NCBI GenBank assembly: GCA_963210315.1
Contig: OY723248.1
Span: forward strand, 2,434,727-2,498,726
Direction: 5' to 3'
Length of the DNA: 64,000 bases
Source of the DNA: Rhynchopus euleeides
Taxonomy: Eukaryota; Euglenozoa; Diplonemea; Diplonemida; Diplonemidae
Part shown: one piece after another, positions 1-11,003 of the stretch
How the letters are laid out: each line of letters begins with the position of its first letter
Position numbering within the stretch: position 1 is the first letter of the stretch
Program-made: the position numbers and the translations under genes
Notes under the pieces: model-generated
Told to the model about the DNA's origin: nothing
Database searches by the model: none
The model's input: only the letters and a program-made list of their open reading frames with translations

Positions 1-2241
1 GCGGCGCAGCCTCAGGGCGGCGGCCCGGACCCGTCTGCCGCAGCGGCGGGGCAAGACCTGCAGGACCACAGCCAGCACCGCAGCAGCGTCCCGCGCAGCG
101 AGGGCCTGGAGGAGTGGGAGGCAGGGGGGATGATCGAGCCCGTCACCGCCTGCCCCTTCGACGAGCTCCCGACACCGGAGCTGCCGTCGGAGGTGAAGTC
201 CCCCCACGCCGATCCGGGCCTGCCCAGCAGCGGCCTGCAGGGCAACTACGCGGAGGACATGGCGTGCGCCTCGCAGGAGGAGGAGTGGCGGCGGCACCTC
301 TACCACAGGGGCGGGTCGTCGCACCGCTCGCACTCCCCACAGGACTCTGCCCGCGGGCTCATCTCCGTGCTGGCAGGCACAGGGTCACGCCTTGCACACG
401 GCGTCGGGGTGGGGTCCCGCCGGGGCGGGGGGGACGGGACGCTGCTCAACAACGTGCAGAAGGGCGTGCAGACCATCGGCAGCGGGGTGGCGTCGACGCT
501 GACGTCGCTGCAGGGGCACATCACGCAGCAGGGGGGGCTGTTTTCGATGTTCGCCGAGCGGGAGAAGGAGCAGCGGCCTGCAGGCAGCGGCGAGGCGGGC
601 ACCGCCCCCAACGGGGAGGCGTGTGAGGGGGGCGGGAGGCGCCCCGGTGTGGCGGAGGTCCGCTTCGCAGACCCGAATGACGACGACGAGTTTTCGGACT
701 TCGTTTGCGAGGAGGAGGAGGGGGACGAGCCGGAGGAGGCGGGGGCGGTGGTGGGCGGCAACCGGAAGGCGCACGGCAGCGGGAGCGGGTCGCAGCACCG
801 CTCGTCCATCGCCACCCCGCTGCTGCCCGTCGCAAGCTCCTTCCGCTATGAGTCGTACAGCGACGAGCTGCAGTCGCCCCCCGGGCAGCGGCAGAGGCAG
901 GAGGGCACCTCAGGGTCCCCCACACCGACGGGTGCTGCGCAGCCCAGCAGCCCCGCAGGGCAGGCACAGCAGCCCGCAGCAGCCGAAGCGGCAGCAGCAG
1001 CTGCTGCTGCCGCAGCGGCGAGCCTGGGGCCCAGCATCGTGACCCCCGTCGACATGGCGCTGTATCTGCAGCGTGTGGCGGAGTGTACGCAGGCAGGCCC
1101 CGAGACAGCAGCGCCAGCAGAGGCGCAGCAGGACGCCGCTCCCGGCAGTGCGGAGGGGGAGGGGTGTGGCACCGCTCCTCCTCCTGCGGTAGCGGGGCAA
1201 GGGTGTGGTGGCGTGGTGGACCGCGAGAGGCTGCGGTCGCTTGTCAAGAGCGACATCTTCTACAGGGGGGGCACGGTGGAGGACCCGCCGGATGTGAGGC
1301 GGAAGTGCTGGGCCCTGATGCTGAGCCTGGAGGATGGCATGGCACACGAAGGGTACGCTGCCCTGCTGGAGAGGTATAAGGAGGCCCTGCTCACAGGCAC
1401 CGCGGAGAGCGTCGCGTGGTTTTCCGAGCAGGAGAAGGCGATCGAGAAGGATGCGACACGCACAGACCGTGGCGAGCATCTCTTCTGCAGCGGCGACGGC
1501 CCCTCGGTGGAGATGCTGCGGAATCTGCTGCGTGCGTATGTCACAGAGGGGGAGGGGCGCGACATCGGTTACATTCAAGGGATGAGCGATGTGGCGAGCG
1601 TGGCCATCACCGTGATGTGGCATCTTGACGGGCCCGAGGATGAGGCGGGTGCGGAGCTGGGGGACATCGAGCTGCAGTCGTTCCGCTGCTTCCAGAAGCT
1701 GATGCACTTCATGGGGCCCAACTTCCTGGATCATGCGGAGCGCTCCCGCAAGAAGCTGATGCGTCTGCTGGAGTGTGTCAACCTGCCTCTGTATGCGCAC
1801 CTCCGCGACCACGACCCTGACGCCATGTTTGCCTTCCGGTGGATGTTCATGTACTTCAAGCGCGAGTTCCCCCTCAGCGGTGTGATGCGTGTCTGGGATG
1901 TCGTTCTCGCTGCCCCTGTGCCCGACTATCACACGGTGATAGGTGTGGCGCTGCTGCACAAACTCGGTGTGCAGATTCAGCAGATGGAGTCGTTTTCGTC
2001 GATCATGCGTTTCTGCCAGAGCCTCCACGGGAATGTGCGTGCGTCAGACACCCTCGCACACACACACGCCCTCTACACACACATCGACAACGGTGGGGAC
2101 ATCAAGTTCCGCGACATCCTGCAGCACTCGGGGGACGGTGAGCTCTCCGATGTGTCGGACGCGGGGGAAGGGGAGGGCGAGGACGTGTCCCCACCACAGG
2201 CGCATCCGTCTGCCGGGGACGATGACTTCGAAGTGATGTGA
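1..2241 (+). CDS. TBC-domain Rab GTPase-activating protein (5' partial)
   Basis: The frame is open from base 1, so the true start lies upstream; the first visible ATG is at 130. The N-terminal half is low-complexity and acidic, with an Ala/Gln tract near 970-1020. The TBC domain spans about 1210-2090. Both catalytic fingers of the family are visible: the arginine finger in IEKDATRTD (Ile codon at 1441) and the glutamine finger in YIQGMSD (codons from 1570). The lead-in FYRGGTVEDPPDVRRKCW resembles TBC1D15/Gyp7-type proteins. TBC proteins stimulate GTP hydrolysis by Rab GTPases in membrane traffic; with both fingers intact this one should be active. The target Rab cannot be read from sequence. 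The short acidic tail ends DDDFEVM. No introns are apparent in the visible part. Confidence 0.9.
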   Translation, partial: AAQPQGGGPDPSAAAAGQDLQDHSQHRSSVPRSEGLEEWEAGGMIEPVTACPFDELPTPELPSEVKSPHADPGLPSSGLQGNYAEDMACASQEEEWRRHLYHRGGSSHRSHSPQDSARGLISVLAGTGSRLAHGVGVGSRRGGGDGTLLNNVQKGVQTIGSGVASTLTSLQGHITQQGGLFSMFAEREKEQRPAGSGEAGTAPNGEACEGGGRRPGVAEVRFADPNDDDEFSDFVCEEEEGDEPEEAGAVVGGNRKAHGSGSGSQHRSSIATPLLPVASSFRYESYSDELQSPPGQRQRQEGTSGSPTPTGAAQPSSPAGQAQQPAAAEAAAAAAAAAAASLGPSIVTPVDMALYLQRVAECTQAGPETAAPAEAQQDAAPGSAEGEGCGTAPPPAVAGQGCGGVVDRERLRSLVKSDIFYRGGTVEDPPDVRRKCWALMLSLEDGMAHEGYAALLERYKEALLTGTAESVAWFSEQEKAIEKDATRTDRGEHLFCSGDGPSVEMLRNLLRAYVTEGEGRDIGYIQGMSDVASVAITVMWHLDGPEDEAGAELGDIELQSFRCFQKLMHFMGPNFLDHAERSRKKLMRLLECVNLPLYAHLRDHDPDAMFAFRWMFMYFKREFPLSGVMRVWDVVLAAPVPDYHTVIGVALLHKLGVQIQQMESFSSIMRFCQSLHGNVRASDTLAHTHALYTHIDNGGDIKFRDILQHSGDGELSDVSDAGEGEGEDVSPPQAHPSAGDDDFEVM

Positions 2242-3393
2242 TGCAGGTGTGATGCGCATGCTGGCGACGCAGTGGAAGGCGACTCCACCGCAAGTCTGTG
2301 CCACGAGGCTGAACCTGCTTCTTGCGCACCACTGCATCACCATGCCATGTTCCATATTATGCTTGTTGGCCCAACCGGCATACCGCCCTGCGTGTGAGAC
2401 TCTTTGTGGCACCGCCAGCTCCATCCTTATCTAGCCCATTTTCTGGCGGTTGTCGGCTGTTTGAGTACGTGTGAGTTAATTATGCAGATACCACGTCGGT
2501 TCGGCAAATGCAACGGCAGGAGGTTCGAAGGTGCACATCACGAAGGAAAGAGGGAGGTCTGGCTCAGTGTGGGAGACAGTGTCACTTTGTCAGAATTCAC
2601 TGTTGTGCAGAATGAGGGTAGAAGCGGTCAAACAAACCACCCTCATTCCCTTTTCCCGTTCATTGCAGTTGCCAACCGACGGGAAGCCTCTGAATGTCCT
2701 GAAATCCGCCCAGCGCGGAGTGGCGATTATGTTACGTACCAACACCCCCCAGAACAGTACAGTGCCCTGCGACCACCCCTGAGTTTGGGGCTGGTTTATA
2801 CAGAGAGGGGAGGGGAAAGAGAAGGCGATCCATCCAAAGAAAGCATGTTCCGGATGATTTTCGGTAACCAGCGAGGCCCGTTGGGGTGCAGTGGGGGGGG
2901 AAGGGGTTGTACGTGCAGGCGCGACAGAAGCCCACCACCACCCACCCACCCACCCACCCCCTCTCACACCTCATGCACCAATTGCCACAATGAGCCTTCA
3001 CCCTGTGTGGGAACTGTGCAGATGAACGCCCAAAACTATCTGTGCCCCCGCTGGATCGTAAAGTGACAGCAAAACGAGACAACAAGCCAATTACTGCCGA
3101 AAGTTGTTTTGTTGGAACGCAGACCCCACTCTTTGTGTACACCACTCCCCGGTCTGATGAAGTGGTGTGAGTGGGGACGCACGATCCAGCTAAAGGCACA
3201 GAAAGTTTCCCCAGTTGGCTACGCCGAACTAACAAAACAATATTCGGTGCCGGAAACAACGCCATTCCCATCCGATGACATGACCTGAGTGCACCAGGAG
3301 CCCCCCTTCAGGTCAGCACCCCCGTCTCCCATTTGCAGGTTGCCAGGAGGGTTTGTCCTTCTGCATTGGGATGATTCACCGCCCAACGGGCAC
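2242..3393. other. intergenic, no gene recognised
   Basis: Base composition drops relative to the flanking genes and the ORFs here lack GC-rich third positions. A CCCA-type tract lies near 2936-2960. A pyrimidine-rich stretch ending in CAG at 3337-3338 could be a splice (possibly trans-splice) acceptor for the next gene. Confidence 0.5.
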
Positions 3394-5943
3394 ATGGCAG
3401 ACGATGGGGTTGTGCGTGTTTCCCTGCCCCTCATCATGGGGCTGCTGTGCGTCGCGCTGGTGGTCCTGACGGGGTCTGTTGTCGGCGGCGCCGCGATCTA
3501 CACTGAACTGCTTCTCATGGACTACACCCTGGAGAGCACAGCCGCAAGAGTCAGGCCTGTGCGTGATGTGACTCTCTACAACATCCGGACGCAGGGAATC
3601 CACAGGATGCACGATCTGTCGTCACACGTGCTGCTTCACCTCCAGCTGCTGATCGATGCCCCTGTCACGACCTTGGAGGACGTGGGGTATTTCATCCGTT
3701 CGCATGGCCCGGATCTGGCGACAGACCCTCAGTGGATCGACACCATGGTGCGACTGTTCCTGATGGCGAAGCTTGCCCACCCCAAGAGGTCGACAGGGAG
3801 CCTGGGGTATATGGCGCTGCCAAGCAGCCCCAGGTACCCCTCGACACGCAGTGGGCGTGGGGGGATTCTGAATATCTTCTCGGACAGCACACTGGGCTTG
3901 GAATCGGGCCCCAAGATATTCAGATCGGTGGCAGCGCTGGGGCTGCAGTCAGCAGGGGTGCCGCACGGCTCGCCTGATGCAGAGCTGCTGTCTCTCAGGG
4001 AGGTGGGGCAGGCGGGGGAGCCTCTGGATCGCGATCACCCATGCAACTACTACCCCAACTTCACAGCAGGCGAGACATACGGACGTTGCAACATCCGTTA
4101 CGACAGCGTTTTCTCACCGAGTCTGCGCGGCCAGCTGGATCGTGCGGTGTGGAATGCGCATCGAGGCGGGCCTCTGCTGGAGCCCAACGTGCCCTATTTT
4201 TCTCCGGTGGTCGCCGTTGGGGCGAACATGCATATGTTTGGCTTGATGTCGATCCAGCACCCAAGGAATGTCGACGTGGTGTCCGGGCAAGACAAGCGTA
4301 TGGGGGTGGTGTTGTGCAGCGTGCAGAGCGGGCTGATCCACTACACGTTGACCAACATGACCCTGCCGCAGGGCGTCATGATCTACATCATCGAAGAGGC
4401 GGGGAGCCTCCTCGCTGCGAGCCACTACCCTGTGTTGCGGTATCAATTATCCAGGGGCCAGAAGGCCGCTGCGATCCAGCACGTAACAGAACAAACCGTT
4501 TCTGAGAACAGCACAGCTCTGACGCCGCTCGCACGGCACAGCCTGTCCGTGTTGAATCTGGGTGGGTATGAGAGCCTCGTGAATCAGTCAACCGACACCT
4601 CCGTGGACTGGACTGACACTGAGACCCAGATCTTGTACTGGACACAAGCGATACGTTTCACAGCACCAGGCTTGCTGTGGTATGTGACGACCATATCCCC
4701 GCGGGATACAGTCATGCGTGACATGGACATCGCCGTGCAGATGTACGACGAAGCCTCGGACGAGTGGAAAGTATCGATAAGGCAGAAGCATACCGAGACC
4801 ATAATCACTGTTCTGACATGCACTGTAGTGTGTGCATTACTGCTAGCGTTGGCTGCAGTGCTGGCGGCGCGCTTCGTCTCTGCACCCATTGCCTCCCTGG
4901 CACAAGATCTGGAGCAGGTTGCCGCTCTTCACCTCGACTTCACACAGAAGCGGTCGCGCATCCGAGAGGTGGCTGCCATGCAGTCGTCATTCCTGAGGGT
5001 GGTAGAAAACCTCAAGGAGTACAAGCAGTACATGCCGCAGAGCATGCTGGTGGTGGTGCCTGCCGAGCAAGTCAGCAGTGATACATCCTCCTCTGAAGAA
5101 GAAGAAGCAGTACATATACCAGACAAGCAACGCCGACCCTCTGCGGTGACTCCAAGGATGCAGACAAAATGCGTGTCGCTGGTGTGGTTCAACCTCAGGG
5201 AGTGGCATGCAGCGCCACGCCCGGCGGGAGTGCTGTCCGAAGTGATGGAGGTGCTCGTGCGGGTCCTGCATGAGCACCACGGGGTGCCAGACCTCTTCTC
5301 TGGGGACCGCCTGATGGCCACATTCAATGCTTTCAACACCAACACCCGTCGGTGCCCGTCAGCAGCGGGGACCGGCGAGGAAGCTCACAGCAGTGTGGCG
5401 GCGTTGAGGCACGGCCTGCAGCTGTCCTTTGCTGTGGGGACAGGGAAGGCGTCGATCGGACGGGTGGGCTGTCAAGGGATGATGCGCCTTACAATCCTGT
5501 CACCGCTGGTTCCGTTTGTAATGGCGATGGAACGTGTCAACAGGCAATACGACTGCGAGGGTGTGATAGACGATCACACGCTGGTTGCCTTGCCGGAGTA
5601 CCTCATGCGGCGTGTGTGCCCTGTGATGTTCAGGAAGCTCTCCACCACAGCGCTGTGGGTGTCGGAGTTCTGGTCTCGACAACCCGACCACTCGATGCGG
5701 AGTGGCGAGTGGATGTACGAGCTTGAAGAAGCCCTCCTGAGCAACCCCTACACACCGTGGAACCAGATGTGGGACATGGTGCAGGGCGGCCAGTGGGAGG
5801 ATGCATCTCAAGCTCTGAGTGCACTCGTACACGCAGGAACACCTGGAGTGGATCCAAAGTGTGCACATGCGATGATTCTTTCGCGTGCATTTACGCCCAT
5901 CGACTTGCAAGAACTGCATATCCCTTGCCCTGCTGCGCAATAG
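3394..5943 (+). CDS. two-TM sensor-like protein with degenerate class III cyclase domain
   Basis: The frame is open from 3289, but the ATG at 3394 follows a likely acceptor (3337-3338) and places a membrane helix directly at the N-terminus, giving 849 residues. TM1 is at about 7-34, followed by a large ectodomain of about 430 residues with several Cys and N-glycosylation sequons. TM2 is at about 468-494, then a HAMP-like stretch and a linker (FLRVVENLKEYKQYMPQSM). From about 590 the fold reads as an adenylate/guanylate cyclase domain. The first metal-binding Asp is replaced by Asn (VWFNLREW, N600), the second is kept (SGDRLMATF, D638), and the transition-state Asn/Arg region is not conserved. 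Catalysis is therefore doubtful. It could serve as a regulatory pseudo-enzyme. A related protein lies at 19830-22628. Confidence 0.75.
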   Translation: MADDGVVRVSLPLIMGLLCVALVVLTGSVVGGAAIYTELLLMDYTLESTAARVRPVRDVTLYNIRTQGIHRMHDLSSHVLLHLQLLIDAPVTTLEDVGYFIRSHGPDLATDPQWIDTMVRLFLMAKLAHPKRSTGSLGYMALPSSPRYPSTRSGRGGILNIFSDSTLGLESGPKIFRSVAALGLQSAGVPHGSPDAELLSLREVGQAGEPLDRDHPCNYYPNFTAGETYGRCNIRYDSVFSPSLRGQLDRAVWNAHRGGPLLEPNVPYFSPVVAVGANMHMFGLMSIQHPRNVDVVSGQDKRMGVVLCSVQSGLIHYTLTNMTLPQGVMIYIIEEAGSLLAASHYPVLRYQLSRGQKAAAIQHVTEQTVSENSTALTPLARHSLSVLNLGGYESLVNQSTDTSVDWTDTETQILYWTQAIRFTAPGLLWYVTTISPRDTVMRDMDIAVQMYDEASDEWKVSIRQKHTETIITVLTCTVVCALLLALAAVLAARFVSAPIASLAQDLEQVAALHLDFTQKRSRIREVAAMQSSFLRVVENLKEYKQYMPQSMLVVVPAEQVSSDTSSSEEEEAVHIPDKQRRPSAVTPRMQTKCVSLVWFNLREWHAAPRPAGVLSEVMEVLVRVLHEHHGVPDLFSGDRLMATFNAFNTNTRRCPSAAGTGEEAHSSVAALRHGLQLSFAVGTGKASIGRVGCQGMMRLTILSPLVPFVMAMERVNRQYDCEGVIDDHTLVALPEYLMRRVCPVMFRKLSTTALWVSEFWSRQPDHSMRSGEWMYELEEALLSNPYTPWNQMWDMVQGGQWEDASQALSALVHAGTPGVDPKCAHAMILSRAFTPIDLQELHIPCPAAQ

Positions 5944-6420
5944 GTAAGGTCCCTTGCCTTCGATCCAACAGCTTCTGAACTCCCTAGCTTCCTTCATGTC
6001 GACCCCAGGAAGGGGTGTAAACAGGCACCCAGATCCAAAACTACCCCACGGTCCTTCCGAATCATCGAGGGCATTTCCTCACTTTCGTTGATGCAGCACG
6101 TCGTCGTGTTGGCCACTCGTGTGCTTCTTTTCAGGGCTGGCCAAGGATGGAGCCCTGTGCCAGCTTGCTGGGTGATTTCTGAGTTCTGTGCGTTCAACCC
6201 GACCCACCATGCCACCCGGTGGTGATCAGGGAAAGGCGAAGTGCCTCCGCAGAAGCGGGCTGCAGGGTTGCGATTCCTCGCACACACCTTTGAATACGTT
6301 CCGATCCGCGCAGAAGAAGGTGTCGCGGCTGTCTGCCCCCCTGCCCTCTCTTGGCTGTCAGCATTCTCAGCAGCAACCCTTGGTGCTTCCAACTGCCACA
6401 CAGGATTACACCGCGACAAC

Positions 6421-8101
6421 ATGGGGGCCGCACGGGTGTTGGTGGGGGCCCTCTGGGTGCAAAGTGTCGTCACAACGGCGCCAGCCTGCCCCGACTTGGG
6501 CAACATGGTGGCCGACAAACACAACAGCGCCGACAGCAGCACCAGTTCCCACTTGGGCAACGTGGTGGCCCACAAACACAACTGCACCGACAACAGCACC
6601 CGTTCCGACTTGGCCAACATGGTGGCCTACGAACACAACTGCACCGACAGCAGCGCCCGTTCCGACTTGGCCAACGTGGTGGCCCACAAACACGACAGCG
6701 CCGACAGCAGTACCAGTCCCGACTTGGCCAACCTGGTGGCCTACGAATACAACTGCACCGACAGCAGCACCTGTTCCAACTTGGCCAACATGGTGGCCCA
6801 CAAACACTACAGCGCCGACAACCGCACCAGTCCCGACTTCGTCGCCTCCGAACACAACAGCTCCCAGCCCGGCACTGACCCCGGTGCCGGAGTCCAGCTC
6901 CCCTTCCCCGAACACCCCGGTGCCTGCCACACTTTCCCCCCCGACTGCAGGGCCTCCGACGGCCAGCCCACACACTCCGACCCCTGCCACCACAGTGCCC
7001 CAGACACCCGCCCCTGCCATGCCCACTGGCACACCCTCGACCCCTCTCCCAGCTGCACCCACAGCCCACCCCCAGCCTCCAACCGCTGCGCCTGTGCCCA
7101 CTACACAGACACCAGTCACATCCGCGCCTGTGACGCCCACATCAACACCAGACACATCTGCGCCTGTTCCAACCACACCAGCACCGCCTGTGCCTGTTAC
7201 ACCTACATCGACACCAGACACACCTGAGCCTGTGTCGCTGACTACACCGACACCAGAGACACCTGTGCCTGCGAACCCGACGAGCGCCCCGGCCACACCT
7301 GCCCCCCACACCGCAGTGCCTCAGACAGCTCTCCCACAGCCGCCCACCACAACATCTGCCCCTGGCACACCAGCACCCTCCTCGCACCCGCTGCCCCACA
7401 CAGCCGTGCCTTCGACCACCATCCCTGACACGGACACACCGCCCACCGCACACCCCGCCACCCCCATGCCGGAGGGCGCGACCACGCCACCTTCCAGCAG
7501 GGACACGCCGCTGCCGACTGAGAGCCCTGCTGCCTCTCGCACACCGACAGGCGTGGCGCCGGCTGGGCTGTGCCCGGAAACTCCTGGCCACAACATGTCC
7601 GTCAGGGGGACGCACCAGTGCTGGAGGCTGGCCTGCCAGGCTGGGGAGACAGTGCAGCTGACCGTGCCTGGGACAGTGTCAGGCAGCATCAACGTCACCT
7701 CCAACGGGTACTCAGAGGCCCTCGAGATGGGCAACGACACGCTCAGCGTGAAGATCGAGTGTGGGAAGGACAACGCGGTAGTGGTCAGCCTGTCCCTCAC
7801 CGAGGCAGACCAGTTCGAGGTTGAGTGGCAGGCCTCTGCCGCGTCGCGCGGGGAAGGAGGTGGGGGCTCGCCCCCCCTGTGGGCCATCATCCCGTGTGCC
7901 GCAGGCGCCGTGGCTGTTGCCGCGGCTGCCGTGTTTCTGATTTCCAGGAGGAAGCGGGGCAGGGCGCCGCCACAGGAGGGGGACGACTTCGTGCACAACA
8001 CGCTCCCCGACCCCGAGGACTTCTTCGCAAAGATCGATGCGCAGGATGAAGACGTCATGTACGACATGGTGGGCAGCGACACGACCTCAGTTCTGGACTG
8101 A
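6421..8101 (+). CDS. Thr/Pro-rich mucin-like type I membrane protein, suspected frame break at the 5' end
   Basis: The main frame, open 6188-8101, encodes 57-bp repeats giving PTWWPTNTTAPT-type units with NTT sequons, then a long T/P/A-rich stalk. A small domain with four Cys follows (about 7560-7840), then a TM helix (LWAIIPCAAGAVAVAAAAVF, about 7878-7940), an RRKRGR stop-transfer and an acidic tail. No signal peptide occurs in this frame. The adjacent frame has one, MGAARVLVGALWVQSVV, from the ATG at 6421, which lies just after a possible acceptor CACACAG. One surplus base near the CCCC at 6489-6492 would account for the mismatch, as an assembly indel or a real frameshift. No GTATG-type donor is present to make an intron likely. 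Inferred role: heavily glycosylated surface protein. Confidence 0.6.
6494..6835 (+). repeat. 57-bp coding tandem repeat, 6 units
   Basis: Six units of 57 bp (19 codons) start at the ACTTGG box at 6494, 6551, 6608, 6665, 6722 and 6779; a seventh decays after 6836. In the P/T frame each carries an NTT glycosylation sequon. All three + frames are open here, so frame choice rests on the downstream stalk and TM. Confidence 0.85.
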
Positions 8102-9019
8102 GGCACAACAGTCTCCGATGGTGGCTCGCATCACCACAGTTTATGGGAGGAGGAGGTGGTGGTGATGGTGTACTGCAGTAGCACACCCCGCCGCCCTGTG
8201 GAAGCGGCCAATGCAACCAATAGGGCCAACGGGAGGTTCTCTGCTCTGCGTCCCAGCCTGTGCCAGGTTTGTTTCCGAAACTTTGTGAGGCGGGGTTCGA
8301 TCTGGTTCTGCACTTCGAATTCCCCGATTGTTTTTTTTATAGACGCAGCCAGCCGGAGGGCTCTCTGTGTCTTTCTGCGAAAAGTGCATGGGGGTATGGG
8401 CCCGTCTCGCCCTCCCCCCCAAGGATGGCACCCCTGGATTATATTCATGGATTAAACTCGTGGATTAAATGGATTAAATGGATTTTATTCGCCTGGATTT
8501 TACTATTTAATCCACGCCTTTGGGGGTTTGTGCTGCGGGGTGCCAGCGAGGGCATTTTGGGTGCATTTCCAGCTTGGCTCGCTGAAAAATGACGAAGGTT
8601 GCCGTAATACCGAAGCGCAAATGCCCCTTGACGTGCTTCGATTGACGTGTTGGCATTGCATGTGCTCAACATCTTCATCCCCGGCACAGTCAGGTCCGAC
8701 CACGACGAGTGGAGGAACTGTGGTCCCGTGTGTGGATCCGCCTGAGCAGTGGTGGCTGACATTCAGTCGCCTTGTGCCGGAGTCCTCGCAGGGGTGGGGT
8801 GCAGCCCGGGCCGATGTCCAGCAGGAACAGCCGCACAGGAGCGTATCTTCAGCTGTGTGGGCTGGCAGTCTGAGAAGAGGCGCAACAGGCTCCAGCCAGA
8901 GAAGGTCCATAAGTTGACCACGATCCACCGACACCGACCTGGTGGTAGCCTGGTAGGGCCTGGAAGCACCTGCAGTGGGATTAAATGCTGGATTAAATCC
9001 TGGATTAAATGGATTAAAT
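8102..9019. repeat. intergenic with TGGATTAAA tandem repeats
   Basis: No gene is recognised. TGGATTAAA-type short tandem repeats occur at about 8434-8515 (with an inverted TTTAATCCA) and again at about 8976-9030, bracketing roughly 460 bp. The stretch at 8545-8605 resembles the interior of the inverted-repeat element at 18908-19009; both contain TGCATTT...CTGAAAA.TGACGAAGG. This suggests a decayed member of that family. Confidence 0.5.
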
Positions 9020-9025
9020 GGACTA

Positions 9026-9180
9026 AATGGGGGTCTTCGCTCCGGGTCAATTTGGGTCAACTTGGGTCAATTTGGGTCACCCTGGGGTTTTTCACCTTAG
9101 GAAAATGGGGGGCTTCGCTCCGGGTCAATCTGGGTCAGCTTGGGTCAGTGACCCGGAGCGAAGCCCCCCCCCTTAGGTGA
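9026..9180. repeat. inverted-repeat (MITE-like) element with GGGTCAA tandem repeats
   Basis: Left arm GGGGGGCTTCGCTCCGGGTCA (from 9107) is the complement of TGACCCGGAGCGAAGCCCCCC (from 9149). CTTAGG lies outside both arms and may be a target duplication. A second left arm, GGGGGTCTTCGCTCCGGGTCAA, lies at about 9029-9050, followed by TTGGGTCAA-type tandem repeats to 9080. The arms match the family seen at 18.9 kb and 45.4 kb. Confidence 0.55.
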
Positions 9181-11003
9181 CCAAAAATAGGTGAAATTTT
9201 TTGCCTATTTTCCCTTGTGTCAAACTTGGAGTCTGACCCAAAAATCGGAATCTGTGACCCATGGTTTATATGGGCAAACCTGAAAATTTCCGACTTTTTC
9301 CTCAATTTTTCCCACTTCCTGGCCATACCTTTCCCGACCCAAAATCAAACAAATGCAGCGGAAAATGGCCAAAAATAGGCCAAAAAACCCCAAATTTTTT
9401 TCCGGGGGGCTTCGCCCCCCACGCCACACGCACCTCCCGGCCGGTGGCCGGTTCGGTCGTCGTCAAGGGCGTGCGGTAGCCGACGCCCTTTTGTGCTCGC
9501 CTCCTCCTCCCACACTTCAGTATGTCGTTTCATGTGAGTCCGTGTTCCTGCTTTGTTCTTCTGTCGACTGGGACGGGCCAGTCCTCGTGGGTTGCCGGCC
9601 GGTGTGTCCTCCCCCGGGACCCCCTCCTCCTCCCGCCACTTGCATCTGGTTCAACTTCAGTGAGAGCTGAGCGGGAGCCATACTTGCTCTCTTGGACCAT
9701 TTGTCCGCAGTCCTGCATCATGAAGAGTTAGGTAATGCCCAGTCGCAGCCATCCCCCGACCCAGGTGTTCTGCCGTGGGCCAGGTCACCATCTGTAGGTC
9801 ACCCCGTCACACACCAGTGGGCAGGCCCTGTCAACGATATCGATGTGACTGCTCTTGCCGCAGGGCAACGGATGTGGGCCTGCATTGCATCCTGTTGCCG
9901 CTCAGTTCTGTTCCCACCGGAGCTTGTTGTTGCGCCGCAGGTCGAACAGCCTTTCGTGTGGTCGGCGCTGATCTTGTATAGAACGTACGTAGGCAGTAGG
10001 CTGCTGTGGGTGACCTGCAGGTTACCCGTCCCTTTCGTGCAGGCAGCGCGAGAGGTGCGATGTTTATGTGTGGGAGCACGGCAGCTGCCCCACACTCCAT
10101 TCTGCTCTCTTGTCTGCTGTTTATGTTGAACAAGGTCTGGCTGCCAGTGATCTCGCTGGGGGTCGGGCAAACCAAAAAAGAAGTCGGGCACAGGGTGGCC
10201 GAGCTCGCGAGAAAAAAAGTGCAGCCCAACCCCGCCCCGACTTCCCGTGGTATGATGCAAACAGGATCGAATGCACGGCCACAGAACATTTTCACCCAAT
10301 TCGAGAGGCACCGGATGTTGCTGCCTTTGGTCGTCCTGCTCGATCAAAAATCAGGAATCCAGCCCCCCAGCCGCCGCCACGGTAGTGAACATCCTGAAAG
10401 TCTTCGAAGGCTAGTCCCCACACCGGTTGGTGCTGTTGCACATTCCAGGCGGGGATGGTCCTTCGCTTGGGGCATGATGAGGTGCGCTTCGATGAACACC
10501 ATCAAGCCCCCAGCATGCCGTTGGGTTTTCATACGCTGCGGCGCATGAAAACTCGGCCACAAGGCCGAACCCAAAGCCCCAAAATCTGACCCGGGAGGTA
10601 GGGCCGAGGGTAGGGCCATGCCACCCCTGGCGGCCCACCCTCCCAAACAATTACAGAAAAAGGGAGGTGGGGCCGCGGCCCCCTGCCAGCCCTGGCACGG
10701 GATCACTGCTGGCGGGTAGTTCAGGCTCGTGGCCCTCCTCGTTCCGATAGCCCCTCGGACATCCAAATGATTCACGTGCAGCAGCCCATGCGCAGAGAAC
10801 GGTGTGCCGTCTTGTACAGCAACTGTTGGACAACTGTTGAAATCGTTTTTCACCAAAAAAAATCACTCTGCGGGCCAAGTCGAAGATTTTTCTGGGGACT
10901 TTTGGTGTCCCCAATTTTTCAATTTTCGAAAAATAAGCTCACTTTGCTAAACTGGACCCAACTCCCCACACTCTTTTTTTCCGACTTTTTCACGGGTTTT
11001 TTC
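9181..11003. other. intergenic, no gene recognised
   Basis: AT-rich runs alternate with GC-rich hairpins. A perfect palindrome GGGGGGCTTCGCCCCCC lies at about 9405-9421, and GGCCACAAGGCC at about 10555. The ORFs are short and show no coding-like composition. Confidence 0.5.

Noticed and set aside
910-2028. 372-codon ORF antisense to the TBC gene
   Set aside because: A shadow of GC-rich coding sequence on the other strand; no motif, and the + strand frame has a clear TBC domain.
2404-3066. 220-codon ORF between the first two genes
   Set aside because: No domain, low-complexity His/Pro tract, no coding-type third positions.
6241-7227. Alternative 328-codon frame through the mucin repeats
   Set aside because: Its third positions are GC-rich in the repeats, but it ends before the stalk is complete and lacks the TM and tail; only its first ~20 codons (the signal peptide) are taken seriously.
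8295-8310. tRNA-like GGTTCGA boxes (also near 2521 and 44581)
   Set aside because: No cloverleaf could be formed around any of them.
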